DNA from: JBFIHF01 sp964411125
GTDB lineage: Bacteria > Myxococcota_A > Bradymonadia > Bradymonadales > Bradymonadaceae
Assembly (NCBI GenBank): GCA_964411125.1
Contig: CAYPJU010000047.1
Location: forward strand, 1-48,929
Length of the DNA stretch: 48,929 bases
Direction: 5' to 3'
A program made the translations under genes and the position numbers. Positions within the stretch are counted from its first letter, which is position 1; every line of letters begins with the position of its first letter. Under the pieces are notes generated by a model that searched no databases, was not told the DNA's origin, and saw only the letters and a program-made list of their open reading frames with translations. Of this stretch, positions 34,335 to 43,446 are shown piece by piece.

Positions 34335-36415
34335 AAGAGCAGGGATTCCGGCTCAAGGTGACCATCGCACTGCGGAACCTACGCGGGCACCGCGTTCGAT
34401 CGCTCGCGCTGGGAGGCACCGTGTTCGTCGCGACCTTCGTGACGGTCCTCGGTATGACCATCCTGTCGAACATCGAGCGCGCAATGCGCGACTCGATCGT
34501 CTCCAGCATCACAGGAGACATCCAGGTCTGGTCGGCCGAAGCACCCGACGATCTGGAGATGGTGAACTTCAGTAGTGTCGAAGCCGACGTGGGTGAGATC
34601 GAATCCTTCGAGACTCTCGAGTCCCAGCTCATGGCGATCGACGGCGTCGAAGAAGTCATCCCTATGGCCCTGGGAACCGCCGTCACCTCTGGAACGTCCG
34701 AGATGGACAGAGTCGTGAAGGACTTCGCCGACGCGACTTACTCGGGCAGCCCGGACCGCCTCCACGCCGCTCGGGACCGTGTGCTGCAGTTGGCCCGTCG
34801 GCTCGCGGCGCGGGGCGACTCGGCCTCCGAAGGGACCACCGCTCGGCGACGCTCCGAAGTCTTGCAGCGGGTCATGTCGGACCCATTCGTGAACCGAATG
34901 GAGAACGACCCCGACAGCGCGCTTCCTTTCCTGCAGACCGAGTTTGCGACCCTCGTACCGCCCGCCCAACCGATCTACCTCCACTACCTCGCCACCGATC
35001 CTGCGGGGTTTGCCCGAGCGTTCGACCGATTCCAGATCGTCAAAGGGGAGGAGATTCCCCCCGATCACCGCGGCCTGCTCATGTCGGATCGCACGTTCGA
35101 ACAGACCGTCAAACATCCTGTTGCCGTGGAGCTCGATCTCCTCGGCCGTACACTCAAACGCTCGGGCACCTTGGAAGAACCGACGGTGCGTAGCCAGATC
35201 GAGCGGCTGGTCGCAAGGGCGGGGACACTCGCCGTGGAGATCGACGCCGAAGAAGAAGAGCCACTCGTCGTTCGGCTCCGGGACGCTCTCGATGCGGACC
35301 AGAACACGGGTCTCGTGCCGCTTCTCGAAAAACTCCTCACCGTGACCGACGACAATTTCCAAGCTCGCAAGGAGCTCTTCTACGAAGCGGTCGCTCCACT
35401 CATCCGGCTGTACGCGCTCTCTCCCGGTGAGACCGTCGTGCTTCAAAGCTTCACCAAAAACGGATACTTCCGCTCAGTACGGGTTCGGTTCTACGGGACC
35501 TACGAGTTCCGAGGGCTCGAGAGCTCGTCGATCGCGGGTTCCAAAGAACTCCTCGACCTCGTGACCTTCCGGGAACTGTACGGAAAGATGTCCGAAGAGC
35601 AGCGCCGAGAGTTGGACGACATCCGAGCGTCGGTCGGCGTGGAGGCGGTGTCACGGGACTCGGCCGAAGACGCGCTCTTCGGAGGCGGAGCCTCGTTGGG
35701 TACCACCGACGATGCAATCGACACCGCCGACGAAGATTCGGCACCCGAGCCGAACTCCGAGGCGAGCGAAGACGAGATCGAGCTTCCCGCCGTGACCCCG
35801 GCCGAGGACCTCGAGCCGCGCCCCCTGGCGCCCGGAGAATTGCGTTCGGGCCTCGTGAAGAACGTCGCAGTCATGCTCGCAGACGGTACCGACGTGGAAG
35901 ACGTGCTCCCCTCCATCGATGCGCTGGAATCGGTGCGGGCGACCGACTGGCGACGAGCCTCGGGGATTGTCGGGCAGTTCACGTTCGTGATGTCCACCAT
36001 TCTCTACATCGCGGTGCTGATCCTGCTCGTGATTGCTGCCTTCGTCATCAACAACACCGCGCTGATCTCGACGATTCAACGGACGTCCGAATTCGGGACG
36101 TTGCGCGCAATCGGGGCACAGAAAGACACCGTGCTGAGCATGGTCCTCCTCGAGACGCTGATCCTCGCCATCGCCTCTGCGTTGGCCGGTAGCCTGGTCG
36201 CCGTCGCGATCATCGCCTGGCTCGGCAATGTCGGGATCACAGCTCCGACTGGGATCGTCGTGTTTCTGTTCGGAGGCGAAGTTCTCTATCCGACGATCGA
36301 GGCCTGGCCGATCGTCCTCGCCACCCTGCTCGTGAGCATCGTGACGACGATGGCGACCTTGTTCCCCGCGCGATTCGCAATGCGCGTCCCCCCCGTCGTC
36401 GCGATGAGGGAATAG
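34331..36415 (+). CDS. FtsX-like ABC permease with very large periplasmic insertion
   Basis: 694 residues. Helix 1 (~22-45) is followed by about 500 periplasmic residues before helices 2-4 (from ~546), which carry the FtsX-domain pattern ending FPARFAMRVPPVVAMRE. LolC/LolE-type permeases are near 400 residues with an insertion of roughly 220, so the extracytoplasmic part is about twice normal. The insertion includes a helical Arg-rich stretch (~140-180) and an acidic, low-complexity stretch before helix 2. Start overlaps the ATPase stop by 4 nt. The pair with the next permease gives the usual heterodimer. The large domain probably contacts the cargo or the LolA-like carrier. Confidence 0.88.
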   Translation: MKEQGFRLKVTIALRNLRGHRVRSLALGGTVFVATFVTVLGMTILSNIERAMRDSIVSSITGDIQVWSAEAPDDLEMVNFSSVEADVGEIESFETLESQLMAIDGVEEVIPMALGTAVTSGTSEMDRVVKDFADATYSGSPDRLHAARDRVLQLARRLAARGDSASEGTTARRRSEVLQRVMSDPFVNRMENDPDSALPFLQTEFATLVPPAQPIYLHYLATDPAGFARAFDRFQIVKGEEIPPDHRGLLMSDRTFEQTVKHPVAVELDLLGRTLKRSGTLEEPTVRSQIERLVARAGTLAVEIDAEEEEPLVVRLRDALDADQNTGLVPLLEKLLTVTDDNFQARKELFYEAVAPLIRLYALSPGETVVLQSFTKNGYFRSVRVRFYGTYEFRGLESSSIAGSKELLDLVTFRELYGKMSEEQRRELDDIRASVGVEAVSRDSAEDALFGGGASLGTTDDAIDTADEDSAPEPNSEASEDEIELPAVTPAEDLEPRPLAPGELRSGLVKNVAVMLADGTDVEDVLPSIDALESVRATDWRRASGIVGQFTFVMSTILYIAVLILLVIAAFVINNTALISTIQRTSEFGTLRAIGAQKDTVLSMVLLETLILAIASALAGSLVAVAIIAWLGNVGITAPTGIVVFLFGGEVLYPTIEAWPIVLATLLVSIVTTMATLFPARFAMRVPPVVAMRE

Positions 36416-36418
36416 CGA

Positions 36419-37726
36419 ATGAAGGTCCTTCTCCAGATAGCTTTCCGGAACCTCGTCCAGGCTCGCAAACGATCCCTGGTGCTCGGCGCCGCCATCGCAC
36501 TGGTGACGTTCCTGTTGGTGATCCTTCTCGCCCTGACCGCGGGGATGAACGATGCGTTCTTCCGTTCCGTGACGACCCTCGCGTCGGGGCACGTCAATGT
36601 CACCGGCTTCTGGAAGCCGACCCCCGGCAGCGGTGCATACGCGATCATGGAGACGGACCGGATCCGGCAGGTAGTTGCCGAGAGCGCTCCGCCTCAAGCC
36701 CGCGTGACGGACCGCCTCGTGGGACTCGGCTCCATCACGAGCGCGCGGTCCAACATCCGCAACGTGGTCCTCACTGGCATCGATCCGCAGGCCGAGGAGC
36801 AGAACTTGCGCAGCTACCTCACCGAAGGCGAGCCGGCCACGCTGCTCACCGGAAAGACCGCGATGCTCTTCGAGGCGCAGGCAAGGCGGCTCGACGTGGA
36901 AGTAGGGGACGTCGTCACTGCGCGCGCAGTCCTGGTCGACGGACAGGTGAACACCGTCGACCTCACCGTCGCCGCCATCGCTGCGGACCGCGGACTCGTC
37001 ACCTCGTGGACCGTCATGACTCCCAGAGAGAATCTCGAGAGCTTGTTCGGGTACCCTCCCGGAACCACGAGCATCTTGCGTGTCGAACTCGACCAGGCGA
37101 GCGAAGCCCCCGAGGTCCTCAATCAACTTCGAACCGACCTGGATGCCGCCGGCGAGAGGCTCCTACCTTACGACCCCGTTCCTTATTTCTGGAAACTCGA
37201 CCGAGCCGTGACCGAGGATTGGGAAGGACAGTCTTTCGACGTCACCACGTGGAGGGACGAGGTGAGTTACCTCGCCTGGATCTTCGACGCGCTCGACGCG
37301 GTCGTGATCCTGATCATCACCATTTTGCTCGGAATCGTGAATCTCGGCATCATCAACACCATGATGATGGCGACCCGCGAACGTGCCGGCGAAATCGGGA
37401 CGATGCGGGCGATCGGAATCCAGCGCTGGGCCGTCGTTCGGATGATCGCCGCCGAAGCCGCACTCCTCGGGTTGATGGCGACGACTTTCGGAGCGATCCT
37501 GGGCGCAGGGGCAGCCGTCGCGCTCGATGCTGCGCAGATCTCGATCCCGAGCGAAGCCCTCCGAGAGATCCTGCTCGCCGACGTTTTTCATCTGCGGGTA
37601 AACATTTCTCACTTGCTCGCGTCCATTGGACTGGCGACGTCACTGACGTTGCTCGCGGCCGCGTGGCCGGCACTCCGCGCCGCGAAACTCGAACCAGCCA
37701 TCGCAATGCAGAAGGCAGTTACATGA
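36419..37726 (+). CDS. FtsX-like ABC permease, LolC/E size
   Basis: 435 residues, normal for LolC/LolE-like permeases. Helix 1 (SLVLGAAIALVTFLLVILLALTAG), a periplasmic domain of about 230 residues, then three helices including ILIITILLGIVNLGIINTMMMATRERAGEIGTMRAIG, the classic FtsX motif, and a C-terminal AWPALRAAKLEPAIAMQK. It starts 3 nt after the larger permease and its stop overlaps the next start (ATGA). With the ATPase it forms a complete type VII-like ABC exporter at the inner membrane. Confidence 0.92.
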   Translation: MKVLLQIAFRNLVQARKRSLVLGAAIALVTFLLVILLALTAGMNDAFFRSVTTLASGHVNVTGFWKPTPGSGAYAIMETDRIRQVVAESAPPQARVTDRLVGLGSITSARSNIRNVVLTGIDPQAEEQNLRSYLTEGEPATLLTGKTAMLFEAQARRLDVEVGDVVTARAVLVDGQVNTVDLTVAAIAADRGLVTSWTVMTPRENLESLFGYPPGTTSILRVELDQASEAPEVLNQLRTDLDAAGERLLPYDPVPYFWKLDRAVTEDWEGQSFDVTTWRDEVSYLAWIFDALDAVVILIITILLGIVNLGIINTMMMATRERAGEIGTMRAIGIQRWAVVRMIAAEAALLGLMATTFGAILGAGAAVALDAAQISIPSEALREILLADVFHLRVNISHLLASIGLATSLTLLAAAWPALRAAKLEPAIAMQKAVT

Positions 37727-38505
37727 AGAGACTCTCAATTTCCGCCGCGTCGTTTCTGGTCATTCTCCTGCTCGCCTCGATCGCGTACGCAGAGATGTCG
37801 AAGAAAGAAGTCCTGACCCTCCTGAACGAGCTGGATGCTCGCCAACGGGCTCTCGGTGATTTCAAAGCCGTCGTCTTCATGGAACAGCAGGAAAAGGACA
37901 AGAGCAAACTCGTCTACCAGGCCGTCACCTACCGGCGAGAGAACGAGGAGAAGTTCATCTTCCTGTTCTTGAAGCCGAAGGCCGAGGCAGGGAAAGGCTA
38001 CCTGACCATCGATCGCAACCTCTTCCTCTACGATCCGACCGTGGGCAAGTGGGAACGGCGCACCGAACGCGAGCGAATCGGCGGTACGGACTCGCGACGC
38101 CAGGACTTCGACGTTCGAAACCTGGCCCGGGACTACACCGGCGAATGGGTCGGCAGTGAGAAGCTGGGCAATTTCGAGACGGACCGCATCAAACTCACCG
38201 CGAAAGAGGGGGCCAGCGTCGCGTTCCCCACGGTCCACCTCTGGGTGGATAAGAAGTCGAAGAACCCACTGAAGCAACAAGACTTCTCGAAGTCGGGCAA
38301 GTTGCTCCGGACCTTGTATTTCCCGAAATGGGAGAAGGTGTTCAACGAGAAGAAGAAATCCGAGATGTACTACCCCAGAGAGATTCGCATCTACGACGAG
38401 CTCAACAAGGGCAACCAGACCATCATCGTTCTGCAGGACGTCGAGCTCGGAGATCTGCCGGAAAACGTCTTCACCAAAGCGTGGGTGGAGAGCAAGAGTA
38501 GATGA
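37723..38505 (+). CDS. LolA-like outer-membrane lipoprotein-sorting protein
   Basis: 260 residues with a cleavable signal (LLLASIAYA before EMSK). The mature part has the half-barrel pattern of LolA-like carriers: ELDARQRALGDFKAVVFMEQQ, FIFLFLKPKAEAGKGYLTIDRNLFLYDP and a C-terminal ENVFTKAWV. In the wider family of proteins named outer-membrane lipoprotein-sorting, such carriers shuttle lipids or lipoproteins across the periplasm. Start overlaps the permease stop by 4 nt and the stop overlaps the next start, so the stoichiometry is coupled to the exporter and the barrel protein. The cargo need not be lipoproteins. Confidence 0.88.
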   Translation: MKRLSISAASFLVILLLASIAYAEMSKKEVLTLLNELDARQRALGDFKAVVFMEQQEKDKSKLVYQAVTYRRENEEKFIFLFLKPKAEAGKGYLTIDRNLFLYDPTVGKWERRTERERIGGTDSRRQDFDVRNLARDYTGEWVGSEKLGNFETDRIKLTAKEGASVAFPTVHLWVDKKSKNPLKQQDFSKSGKLLRTLYFPKWEKVFNEKKKSEMYYPREIRIYDELNKGNQTIIVLQDVELGDLPENVFTKAWVESKSR

Positions 38506-40640
38506 GCAACGTTGGAGGATCTCTCGGCCGTCTCGGGCCAGTCGCCGTCGTCGTGGCCGCTCTCTGCCAGAGCGCGTGCGCGACCGATGATGTCACCCCC
38601 GACGAAGTCGCCGCGCGCCCCGAACAGACTCCGGGGATTGCGTCGCGGCAGTTCAGGGACCCGCTCCTGCTGGTCCCTCGATGGCCGTTCGACGACGGCT
38701 CGTCGCAGTATCGACTCGTCTGGAATGGCGGAGAAACGACACTCCCCCTCTTCGAGGAGCCTGACCCGCAGTCCCGTATCGTGGGGCAACTCAGCTATAA
38801 GGACGGCGAGACGATCGAAACTGCGGGCGATTACCTCTCCGTGTATCGGCCCAACCAATTTCGCGCAAAACGGCGGCTGACGGTCGAAGGAAAGGTTCAC
38901 GGCTCCGCGGGGCCGTCCGATCGGGTGTTCAGTCGCGTGTTGGAGCGCGGTGATACCCTCAACGTCTACGGCTACGCCGGCGGGGTTCAGTGTTATCTGG
39001 GAGCCGGCGGAAAGATCTTCGTCGGCCAATGTCCTACGCCCGAAGATTTCAACGGTCGGTTCGACGGGCCGTCGTTGCCCTATCAGATGCAGCCGGTCGA
39101 GAAGGTCTGGTGGGTACGGATCGAGACGCCCGTCAAGAGCGGCTGGGCGCCCCTCGACGTGCGGGTGTTCGCCGACATTTTTCCCCTCGATTCTGCGCCC
39201 CCCTCAGGCGCCGACGACACCAGCGTCGCCACCACGGACAAACCCTCCGGCGACTCCACGGTTCCTCCCCCGACCGATACCGAACTCGATCGAGAAGCTG
39301 CACTCTTCGGAGGCGGCGACGATTCGGGGGCCCTCGCCGATGCGTCGAGCTCTACCGATAGTTCGAAACAGGGCACCACTTCGACGACGTCAGGCGGAGA
39401 TCTCGGCGAGCCTCTGATGACGGCCGAAGACATCGAAGAGCGGCTCGAAGCTCAGGAAGACCCCCTCACCGTCGGTGCCTTCACATTTTTGCAGGCCCAG
39501 TACTTCACGTACGAAGAGGGAGCCCCGGAAGAGTGGCCGCTCTCCACCCCCAGTCTCCTCGACGTCTATCTCGACGCACGGCCGAGCCCACGCGTGCGTG
39601 GGTACGCGAGGGGCAGGCTCACTGCCAACTTCAGCCTGAACAGCGAGACGCAGGACGTCCTGGGCGAAGAACTCGAGCCGATCGACGTGGAGCTCGATCA
39701 ACTCTGGGTGAACTTCGACATCGGCCGAGCCGTCTTCGCCACGCTCGGGCGTCAACACGTCAAATGGGGGACGGGGCGTTTCTGGAACCCCACCGACTTT
39801 CTTTCGAGCCGTCCCCGAGATCCGCTCGAGGTCGCTACCTTCGACACCAGGCTGGGGGTGACCCTGGCCAAGCTCCACCTGCCGATCGAAAAGCTCGGCT
39901 GGAACTTTTACGCCATTGCCGTCCTCGAAGAGGCGAGCACACCCGAAGAAGTGGGCGGAGCCCTGCGCGGTGAGTTTCTCTTCGGACTCACGGAAGTCTC
40001 CCTCAGCGCCACGGCGCAAAAGGGACAGCCCTATCGCGCTGGGTTCGACCTCTCCACTGGCATCTGGCTCTTCGACCTCAGGTTCGAAGGAGCCGCCCTC
40101 TATCGAGATCCTCGTCCGTACTATCGGGGGATCGTCGACCCACCGCGCTTCCTCCCCGTGGAGTCGTCGCGCGAAGACCAGATCCTGCCGCAGGCCGTGA
40201 TGGGAGCCGACCTGCAGATCCCTTACAGGCGCGGCGACTTGCTGATCCTCGGCGGCGAATACTTCTACAACGGAACCGGGTATGCCGACGAAGAGCTCTA
40301 TCCGTGGCTCTTCTTCAACGACCGCTTCCTGCCGTATTACGCAGGACGTCGCTACGCGGGGGCCTACGCCGCGCTGCTCGGGCCCGGGAGCTGGGACGAC
40401 ACCTCCATTTTTGCGACTGGCCTCGCCAACCTCTCCGACGAGTCCTACCTCGCCCGGATCGACGTCTCCCAGCTCGCCCTCGATTACCTGCGCTGGAACG
40501 TCTTCGCCAACTACCACTTCGGGACCCCGGGCGAGTTCAACTACAGCCTCGAGCTCGAACCCAACATCTTCGTCCCCGACGGCATCGACATCGATTCCCC
40601 TCTGATCGACGTCGGCATCGGAGTTCAGATGGACCTCTGA
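38502..40640 (+). CDS. Outer-membrane beta-barrel protein of the LolA/FtsX operon (DUF1302-like)
   Basis: 712 residues, overlapping the carrier gene by 4 nt. The N-terminus has a hydrophobic signal ending QSAC, near a lipobox but with Gln at -3, so lipidation is uncertain. Residues ~40-225 form a beta-rich soluble region, perhaps SH3-like; a Ser/Thr/Asp-rich linker follows (~230-305); the rest is a barrel with alternating strands, WGTGRFWNPTDFLSSRPRDPLE and a terminal strand IDVGIGVQMDL. The WGTGRFWNP segment resembles DUF1302-type outer-membrane proteins that often accompany LolA-like carriers. It probably completes a trans-envelope path from inner membrane to outer membrane. Cargo unknown. 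Confidence 0.8.
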   Translation: MSNVGGSLGRLGPVAVVVAALCQSACATDDVTPDEVAARPEQTPGIASRQFRDPLLLVPRWPFDDGSSQYRLVWNGGETTLPLFEEPDPQSRIVGQLSYKDGETIETAGDYLSVYRPNQFRAKRRLTVEGKVHGSAGPSDRVFSRVLERGDTLNVYGYAGGVQCYLGAGGKIFVGQCPTPEDFNGRFDGPSLPYQMQPVEKVWWVRIETPVKSGWAPLDVRVFADIFPLDSAPPSGADDTSVATTDKPSGDSTVPPPTDTELDREAALFGGGDDSGALADASSSTDSSKQGTTSTTSGGDLGEPLMTAEDIEERLEAQEDPLTVGAFTFLQAQYFTYEEGAPEEWPLSTPSLLDVYLDARPSPRVRGYARGRLTANFSLNSETQDVLGEELEPIDVELDQLWVNFDIGRAVFATLGRQHVKWGTGRFWNPTDFLSSRPRDPLEVATFDTRLGVTLAKLHLPIEKLGWNFYAIAVLEEASTPEEVGGALRGEFLFGLTEVSLSATAQKGQPYRAGFDLSTGIWLFDLRFEGAALYRDPRPYYRGIVDPPRFLPVESSREDQILPQAVMGADLQIPYRRGDLLILGGEYFYNGTGYADEELYPWLFFNDRFLPYYAGRRYAGAYAALLGPGSWDDTSIFATGLANLSDESYLARIDVSQLALDYLRWNVFANYHFGTPGEFNYSLELEPNIFVPDGIDIDSPLIDVGIGVQMDL

Positions 40641-40724
40641 GGCTTGCCTCGAGGCCGCTCGAGATTCTCCTCCATCACACGCAGGGCCACGTATTTCGCA
40701 TTTGAACGATGTGGCGGCTTGACC

Positions 40725-40745
40725 TTTCGGCGATTTTCGCCGAAA
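40725..40745. promoter_or_regulatory. Perfect inverted repeat between export operon and small membrane protein
   Basis: TTTCGGCGA-TTT-TCGCCGAAA, a 9-bp perfect stem with a 3-nt loop. No T-run follows on either strand in the right place for a terminator. TTGACC, a good -35-like box, abuts its left side, so it could be an operator for the gene at 40782. No clear -10 box was found. Confidence 0.5.
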
Positions 40746-40781
40746 ACAAGAGATAGCAACTATCCCCAATTCGGTTGAACA

Positions 40782-41285
40782 TTGGCGCGCGACGATTCGG
40801 GCGAAAATGATGAGTCGACAAAGCAGGTCGACCGCGATGCTCTTCACCGGGCCCTGAACCAATCGGTCGACAGCCGAGAGGTGCTCGACCGTGTCAACGA
40901 AGAGCTGCGACGCACCCACGACCTTTCGCCTGAAGAAGGCACGGCGAAGGTCGATCGGGATGCCGTGCGCAAGTACCTCGAGACTGCCGACCCGCCGCCG
41001 GGCGAGGGCGAGGCGGTCGACCAGGTCGACGCCGCGTCGGTAGCGGATGCCTCCGTTTCGGCCGAGGGACCCGTTTCGGCCGAGGGATCCGTCTCTCCGA
41101 CGGTTCACGTCGACATGCCTTCCAGCCCCGCTCCCGCGAACTGGCAGCAGATCGACGAGCCGTATCTCGAGCCCCAGCAGGGAGGAGGTCTCAAAGCCGT
41201 CCTCCTGTGGCTCCTGCTCGTAGCGATCGTCGGGGTGCTCACCGGAGTCGCCCTCGCGCTCGCGTGGACGAGCATTGCGGGCTGA
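40782..41285 (+). CDS. Small tail-anchored protein of unknown function
   Basis: 167 residues from a TTG start without a convincing ribosome site, so the start is weak. The N-terminal two thirds is charged and contains two related segments, VDRDALHRALNQSVD and VDRDAVRKYLETAD, which look like a duplicated short helix. A Pro/Ser/Glu-rich stretch includes two copies of Val-Ser-Ala-Glu-Gly. One membrane helix near the C-terminus (AVLLWLLLVAIVGVLTGVALAL) would leave most of the protein in the cytoplasm. It is convergent with the pseudokinase gene. No family recognised. Confidence 0.65.
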   Translation: MARDDSGENDESTKQVDRDALHRALNQSVDSREVLDRVNEELRRTHDLSPEEGTAKVDRDAVRKYLETADPPPGEGEAVDQVDAASVADASVSAEGPVSAEGSVSPTVHVDMPSSPAPANWQQIDEPYLEPQQGGGLKAVLLWLLLVAIVGVLTGVALALAWTSIAG

Positions 41286-41376
41286 CGTTCCCCGGATTTC
41301 CGGCACAAGATCGAATTTGAGAGTGGGTCGAGGCGGCTAGCAGCGTACCCGGGGACTGCGTCTGCAGCGCCCCAGG

Positions 41377-43185
41377 TCATTCGTCGATCGTCATCTCCAT
41401 CAAGTCCATGAACGGACTCTGGTCCACGTCGACGTTACTCCGCGTGCTCCGCTTCCGGCGCGCCGAAGACGACACCTGCTTCCGAAGTTTGGCGTCCAAC
41501 TCCAACCGCGTCCCGGGTTGAGCCGCGATCGAACGGAGCCACGTCGCATACCCCTTGCGGCTGACCGACACTTCCTTGGCATCCGACGCTACGACACCCG
41601 TGAACGGAGTCACTCCGATCGGCTCCCCGTCCACGTAGATCGTCGACTTTACGTTCGCGTTGACGTGCAGGACGAAGGATGTCTCCAGGAGCTCTACCGA
41701 CTCGGGGACGTCGGCGTGTTCGGGGAACTTCTTGCTGAGCTTCCAGTAGATTGGCAACGCCTCTTCGAGCTTGCCGCTCGCTTCCAGTCGGCGAGCTCGG
41801 TCCATCTCCGAGAGCAGTTCGAGGCGAGACTGATACGCTTTCAACGTCCCACGCTGGCCCGGAGGAAGATCTTCGTTCTGGTCGAGTTGGACCAGCATGT
41901 CCTCTGCCTCGCCCCACCGTCCGGTGTTCAGCGCTCGATCGATCTGCGTGAAGAGTGCCGAGTAGGTGCGCACGTCGTCCCGAGGCACCTCCTGCGTCGC
42001 TACAGGGGGGGATTCCTGGGGCGCTCGGTCCTCGGGGCTGCCCGCGATCGCCATCCACCCGGCCGCCATGAAGCCGAAGAAGACCGTAATCAGCGCGAGC
42101 ACCTGAAGCATCTGAGTCGTCGACAGCGACGAACCGGGCTGCGAGCCCGAGACCGGCCCTGGCACAGGAGCGGTACCGGCGTGTCCCGGGAGCTGCAGCG
42201 CCGCGAACAACTGAGGTTTCGCAGCGCGAATGTCGTCGTCACGGTCCAGCTTCTCGAGTTCCTTTCGAGTCAGCGCAGGGATCGCCGCCGCTGGAAGGTC
42301 CAGTTCGACGTCTTCACAGGCCGACTCGAGCCAGAACCGAGCATCACGAGCCGTGGCAGGTCGATCCATCGGCGACTTCTGCAGAAGCGCTGCGATCAGC
42401 TCGAGCACCGAATCCGGGACCGAATGGCCCGCAGGGAGAACGGTCCCCAGCGGGGCGGCGTCTTCGTAGACAGCTTTGAAGACTTCTCCGAAGCTGCGAC
42501 CCTCGAACGCTGCTCTGCCCGCGAGGAGCTCGTACGCTGTCGCTCCGGCCGCGTAGAGGTCCAGACGGTGGTCGATCGTCTGACGCAAGATTCGTTCGGG
42601 CGCGATCGCATCCATGTTCGACACGTGACGAGTGTCTTGAGCTTCGATCTCGCCACCGTTCGTGAGATCGGGAAATCCCGGACCGCTCAGGACGAGCCGT
42701 GAAACCTTCCCCCCCTTCGCCTCCAGACTGATCTGCGAAGGTTGCACGTCGCCGTGCACGATGTCGTGTTCGTGCAGTGTCTCCAGCGCCAGCAGCAGCT
42801 CGCAAAAGATCGGCGCGAACTGCTCGAATGAGAGTGGGCCGCGCCTCAGGTAGCGGTCGAGGCTGTAGCCGTCCACCTCACTGGTGACGAGGAACGCCAG
42901 TCCGTAGTGGTAGCCGTAGTCGATTACCGGCGCGAGCCGCGGGTCGTCGATCGCCGTCAGCCGCTTGATCTTCTCTTGAAAGGTCTCGCGCGCGTTGGAG
43001 GCGCGAAGATCGAACGGTAGCAGCTTCACCGACACCAGGTTCTCGGCCAGCCGATCGAGCGCCCCGTACGTGGAGCCCGTTCGGCCGTGCTTCACGAGGG
43101 CGCGAAACTCGTATCGTTCCGCGGCCTTCGTCAGTCGCGTCGGGGAGTGAGAAGAGCCGGTGGTGGTGTGTAGACTGGTCGTCAC
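41377..43185 (-). CDS. PEGA-domain pseudokinase (degenerate Ser/Thr kinase), transmembrane
   Basis: Start chosen at the GTG ending at 43185, 8 nt after AGAGG; the frame continues to 43281. About 602 residues: kinase-fold domain, one membrane helix (MLQVLALITVFFGFMAAGWMAIAG), a helical region and a PEGA domain (STIYVDGEPIGVTPFTGV), the same order as the active kinase at 4097. The kinase core has lost key residues: the Gly loop reads KHGRTGSTYG, HRDxKxxN is HGDVQPSQ (Asp146 kept, Lys and Asn lost), and the DFG Asp is Ser167 (LVLSGPGF). Lys54 is kept. ATP-Mg catalysis is therefore unlikely, although the C-lobe motifs APERIL and LDLYAAGATAYELL remain. It may regulate the active paralogue or act as a scaffold. 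Confidence 0.87.
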   Translation of the reverse strand: MTTSLHTTTGSSHSPTRLTKAAERYEFRALVKHGRTGSTYGALDRLAENLVSVKLLPFDLRASNARETFQEKIKRLTAIDDPRLAPVIDYGYHYGLAFLVTSEVDGYSLDRYLRRGPLSFEQFAPIFCELLLALETLHEHDIVHGDVQPSQISLEAKGGKVSRLVLSGPGFPDLTNGGEIEAQDTRHVSNMDAIAPERILRQTIDHRLDLYAAGATAYELLAGRAAFEGRSFGEVFKAVYEDAAPLGTVLPAGHSVPDSVLELIAALLQKSPMDRPATARDARFWLESACEDVELDLPAAAIPALTRKELEKLDRDDDIRAAKPQLFAALQLPGHAGTAPVPGPVSGSQPGSSLSTTQMLQVLALITVFFGFMAAGWMAIAGSPEDRAPQESPPVATQEVPRDDVRTYSALFTQIDRALNTGRWGEAEDMLVQLDQNEDLPPGQRGTLKAYQSRLELLSEMDRARRLEASGKLEEALPIYWKLSKKFPEHADVPESVELLETSFVLHVNANVKSTIYVDGEPIGVTPFTGVVASDAKEVSVSRKGYATWLRSIAAQPGTRLELDAKLRKQVSSSARRKRSTRSNVDVDQSPFMDLMEMTIDE

Positions 43186-43446
43186 GGAGGATGCCTCTAT
43201 ACGTCGGACCTCAGAGTAGATATCTCTCGGGCCTTCCGCAAGTTCTGGGGATTCGGGGCAGAGGGGGCTCACGGAGTCCACGCGGCCATGGGAAGCGTCG
43301 CCCCTCGGTCGGCCCCCGCGCCCCCGCTGCCAGGCCGGCCGCCCCGCTGGGAAAAGAGAAAAACGCGTGCAACGCCAGAGTCCGCGAAGCTCGGTGGGGC
43401 GACACGGTCACGAACGGAAACCTCGGGGCCCGTGTTGGCGCGGGAG

